Of a DNA stretch of 7,947 bases, positions 6,842-7,947 are shown in pieces. The position numbers were made by a program, and so were the translations under genes. Position 1 is the stretch's first letter; every line of letters starts with the position of its first letter. Origin of the DNA: Ferrimicrobium sp. (GTDB lineage: Bacteria; Actinomycetota; Acidimicrobiia; Acidimicrobiales; Acidimicrobiaceae); NCBI GenBank assembly GCA_027365375.1, contig DAHXNM010000327.1, forward strand, positions 1-7,947, read 5' to 3'. Under the pieces are notes generated by a model. It made no database searches and was not told the origin of the DNA. It worked only from the letters and a program-made list of their open reading frames with translations.

Positions 6842-7618
6842 ATGACATCACATCAATACGTTCAAGTTCACAGCGACCGCGATTTCACGGTCATCACTAT
6901 GGATAGACCAGCCAAAAGGAACGCACTCTCACTGGCGCACATGGAAGAGCTGATAGACGCCTTTACCGAGGCCGGCAAGTCGGAGGTTCGAGGCGTAATA
7001 TTGGCAGCGAATGGACCAGTGTTCTCCGCAGGTCATGATTTTTCTGAGATGGCAGGGCAGGACTATGCCTATATGGATCGACTTCTCCAGACCTGCACCC
7101 GGCTCATGCTCACGATCACCGACCTAGCGCAACCAGTGATAGCCCGTGTCCATGGGCTCGCAACCGCGGCCGGGGCTCAGCTCGTCGCCAGCTGTGACTT
7201 GGCTGTGGCTTCATCCAATGCAGGCTTTGCAGCACCGGGCGGTAAGGGCGGATGGTTCTGCCACACCCCTATGGTAGCCATCGGCCACGCAATAGGACGC
7301 AAACGTGCAGCGGAGATGGCCATGACGGGTGACACAATAGACGCCTTGACCGCCCTCTCCTGGGGTTTGATAAATCGGGTCGTAGAGCCAGATCGATTAG
7401 AGGAGGCGACCCTAGATCTGCTCGAGCGCGCTACTCGTGGTTCGCGATACTCTAAGGCACTTGGCAAGCACTCCCTCTACCGCCAGTTGGATCTGCCGGT
7501 AGCTGACGCCTACTCAGTCGCGATCGCCGCCATGACAGGTGCTTCTCAGACTCATGACGCTCAAGAAGGCATGGCAGCCTTCCTAGAAAAACGCGCTCCT
7601 AAGTGGGCAGACCACTAG
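6842..7618 (+). CDS. Crotonase-family protein, ECHDC3-like, probably not a hydratase
   Basis: A 258-residue enoyl-CoA hydratase/isomerase superfamily protein. Acyl-CoA binding is suggested by RPAKRNALS (22-30) and the oxyanion-hole segments SAGHD (62-66) and TAAGAQ (108-113). PGGKGGWFCHTP (132-143) and DAQEGMAAFLEKRAPKW (239-255) resemble the ECHDC3 group. Against rat enoyl-CoA hydratase (GGGCELAMMCD and QFGQPE), the two catalytic glutamates E144 and E164 align with Q113 and G133, so ordinary hydration of enoyl-CoA is unlikely. Other crotonase chemistry, or binding without catalysis, is possible. ATG at 6842 follows GGAAGGGGGG with a 7-nt spacer. It is transcribed alone and divergently from tlyA; no beta-oxidation partner is present in the window, so the substrate is unknown. 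Confidence 0.9.
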   Translation: MTSHQYVQVHSDRDFTVITMDRPAKRNALSLAHMEELIDAFTEAGKSEVRGVILAANGPVFSAGHDFSEMAGQDYAYMDRLLQTCTRLMLTITDLAQPVIARVHGLATAAGAQLVASCDLAVASSNAGFAAPGGKGGWFCHTPMVAIGHAIGRKRAAEMAMTGDTIDALTALSWGLINRVVEPDRLEEATLDLLERATRGSRYSKALGKHSLYRQLDLPVADAYSVAIAAMTGASQTHDAQEGMAAFLEKRAPKWADH

Positions 7619-7650
7619 CTGGTTCTACCCTGCTGGGTTGCAATCCATAA

Positions 7651-7737
7651 TCAGGATCTTCGCCACCACCGACTGCGGTCGAAGTCGCGACGGCCGAGGT
7701 AGCGTAACGAGTACATCGAAGCCCGTCGCTTATTCAT
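7651..7737 (-). CDS. Possible small arginine-rich protein, 28 aa
   Basis: ATG at 7737 to TGA at 7651. The peptide starts MNKRRASMYSLRYLGRR and continues with two Asp, two adjacent Trp and more Arg: nine Arg and one Lys against two Asp, about +8 net. AGGAG (7748-7744) lies 6 nt before the ATG, a good ribosome binding site. It does not match a family I recognise; it is of similar size to very basic ribosome-associated peptides, but a link is speculation. The ATG lies in the left 7-bp direct repeat and the AGGAG in the end of the putative element at 7742-7913, so translation signals could be an accident of that insertion. Such a short ORF can also arise by chance. Confidence 0.3.
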   Translation of the reverse strand: MNKRRASMYSLRYLGRRDFDRSRWWRRS

Positions 7738-7741
7738 CCGG
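7735..7741. repeat. Left copy of flanking direct repeat CATCCGG
   Basis: Identical to 7914-7920 and directly next to the left inverted-repeat end. It would be the left half of a 7-bp target duplication. Confidence 0.4.
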
Positions 7742-7753
7742 CTCTCCTGAGCC
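7740..7753 (-). promoter_or_regulatory. Short hairpin enclosing the AGGAG of the small basic ORF
   Basis: On the minus strand GGCTC-AGGA-GAGCC forms a perfect 5-bp stem with a 4-nt loop. The loop and the first stem base after it make up the AGGAG in front of the ATG at 7737. If the ORF is real this could affect ribosome access; equally it is the folded end of the putative mobile element. Confidence 0.25.
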
Positions 7754-7913
7754 TAGACCACGGTGGGTTGCAGATGGTCGATTGTCGTTGCTTTAATGAT
7801 CAGTGTCGGTAGATGGCGCGGGCGAGGTAGTGTCGGAACCAACGGCGGTGTCTACTTTGGGGTCTGTCTCTAGTGAATCCATCTGTAATTGAGGACGATC
7901 TAGGCTCAGACAG
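7742..7913. mobile_element. Candidate MITE-like element with inverted ends and 7-bp direct repeats
   Basis: CTGAGCCTAGA at 7747-7757 has its exact reverse complement TCTAGGCTCAG at 7899-7909, an 11-bp perfect inverted repeat. Extended outwards, the ends read CTCTCCTGAGCCTAGA (left) and CTGTCTGAGCCTAGA (right, reverse complement), alike except for one substitution and one extra base. Immediately outside lie identical CATCCGG copies at 7735-7741 and 7914-7920, as expected for a target-site duplication. The 172-bp interior has no transposase, so it would be non-autonomous. Other reading: a long-range RNA stem or a chance arrangement. No family could be assigned. Confidence 0.4.
7793..7882 (-). 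CDS. Possible small acidic peptide, 29 aa
   Basis: ATG at 7882 to TAA at 7793. The peptide starts MDSLETDPKVDTAVGSD and ends in a Thr/Ser/Pro/Asp-rich tail: seven acidic residues and one Lys. No Shine-Dalgarno sequence precedes it. The composition resembles a disordered C-terminal tail, but the frame upstream is closed by a TGA near the right edge, so a longer gene would need a frameshift or an unusual start. It lies wholly inside the putative element. Weak candidate. Confidence 0.12.
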   Translation of the reverse strand: MDSLETDPKVDTAVGSDTTSPAPSTDTDH

Positions 7914-7920
7914 CATCCGG
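7914..7920. repeat. Right copy of flanking direct repeat CATCCGG
   Basis: Identical to 7735-7741 and directly next to the right inverted-repeat end. Confidence 0.4.
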
Positions 7921-7947
7921 TAACCCCTCAGCAGCTACCGACCAATA

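Larger units (their letters stand above)
7619..7947. other. Region without a long gene at the right edge
   Basis: No reading frame above about 30 codons with coding character is seen here. Only a weak 4-bp hairpin ACCC-TGCT-GGGT (7627-7638) follows the crotonase stop, so its terminator is unclear. The region does hold two very short minus-strand ORFs (7651-7737 and 7793-7882), an inverted-repeat element (7742-7913) with flanking direct repeats, and some partial direct repeats: TGGGTTGCA at 7634-7642 and 7764-7772, GAGGTAG at 7696-7702 and 7824-7830, and AGTGTCGG at 7802-7809 and 7829-7836. Confidence 0.55.

Noticed and set aside
7177..7467. 96-codon minus-strand ORF opposite the crotonase gene
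   Set aside because: It is a shadow of a well-conserved plus-strand gene, with no ribosome binding site and a low-complexity Arg/Ser/Ala composition.
7918..7940. CGGTA/TACCG hairpin at the right edge
   Set aside because: Only a 5-bp stem with a 13-nt loop, no T-tract and no upstream gene to terminate; likely chance.
1..7947. CRISPR array, toxin-antitoxin pair, restriction or other defence system
   Set aside because: No regularly spaced repeats, and no gene with such domains; all six operon genes and the crotonase gene are assigned to known families.

Overview
The window looks like a chromosomal housekeeping segment of an actinobacterium. The minus-strand order tlyA, nadK, recN, pyrG, Nudix hydrolase, xerD is the order I recall from Mycobacterium tuberculosis around Rv1694-Rv1701, except that the two genes between recN and pyrG there (Rv1697 and Rv1698, steA/steB-type) are absent. 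By eye the base composition is only moderately GC-rich and GTG and TTG starts are used. A non-mycobacterial, deep-branching actinobacterium such as an Acidimicrobiia member of the Ferrimicrobium type would fit, but that placement is inference.

Layout: 1-276 has no gene. It holds repeated short modules at the left edge and several hairpins behind xerD. From 277 to 6688 six genes on the minus strand form one tightly packed, apparently co-transcribed unit, read right to left: tlyA (rRNA 2'-O-methyltransferase), nadK (NAD kinase), recN (SMC-like repair ATPase), pyrG (CTP synthase), a Nudix ADP-ribose-pyrophosphatase-like hydrolase and a XerD-type tyrosine recombinase. The junctions are 12, 1, 19 and 1 nt, and then an overlap or a short gap depending on the xerD start. 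A 153-bp divergent intergenic region (6689-6841) separates this unit from a plus-strand crotonase-family gene (6842-7618) that resembles ECHDC3 and lacks both catalytic glutamates of classical enoyl-CoA hydratase. From 7619 to the end there is no long gene, but there are two tiny minus-strand ORFs and a terminal-inverted-repeat structure flanked by 7-bp direct repeats that looks like a small non-autonomous mobile element.

The operon joins translation (TlyA), cofactor and nucleotide supply (NadK, PyrG, Nudix) and chromosome maintenance (RecN, XerD). It is conserved by ancestry rather than being one pathway. I see no defence island, CRISPR array, toxin-antitoxin pair, prophage or biosynthetic cluster. 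The least explained parts are the two intergenic ends; the genes are ordinary apart from the crotonase active site.
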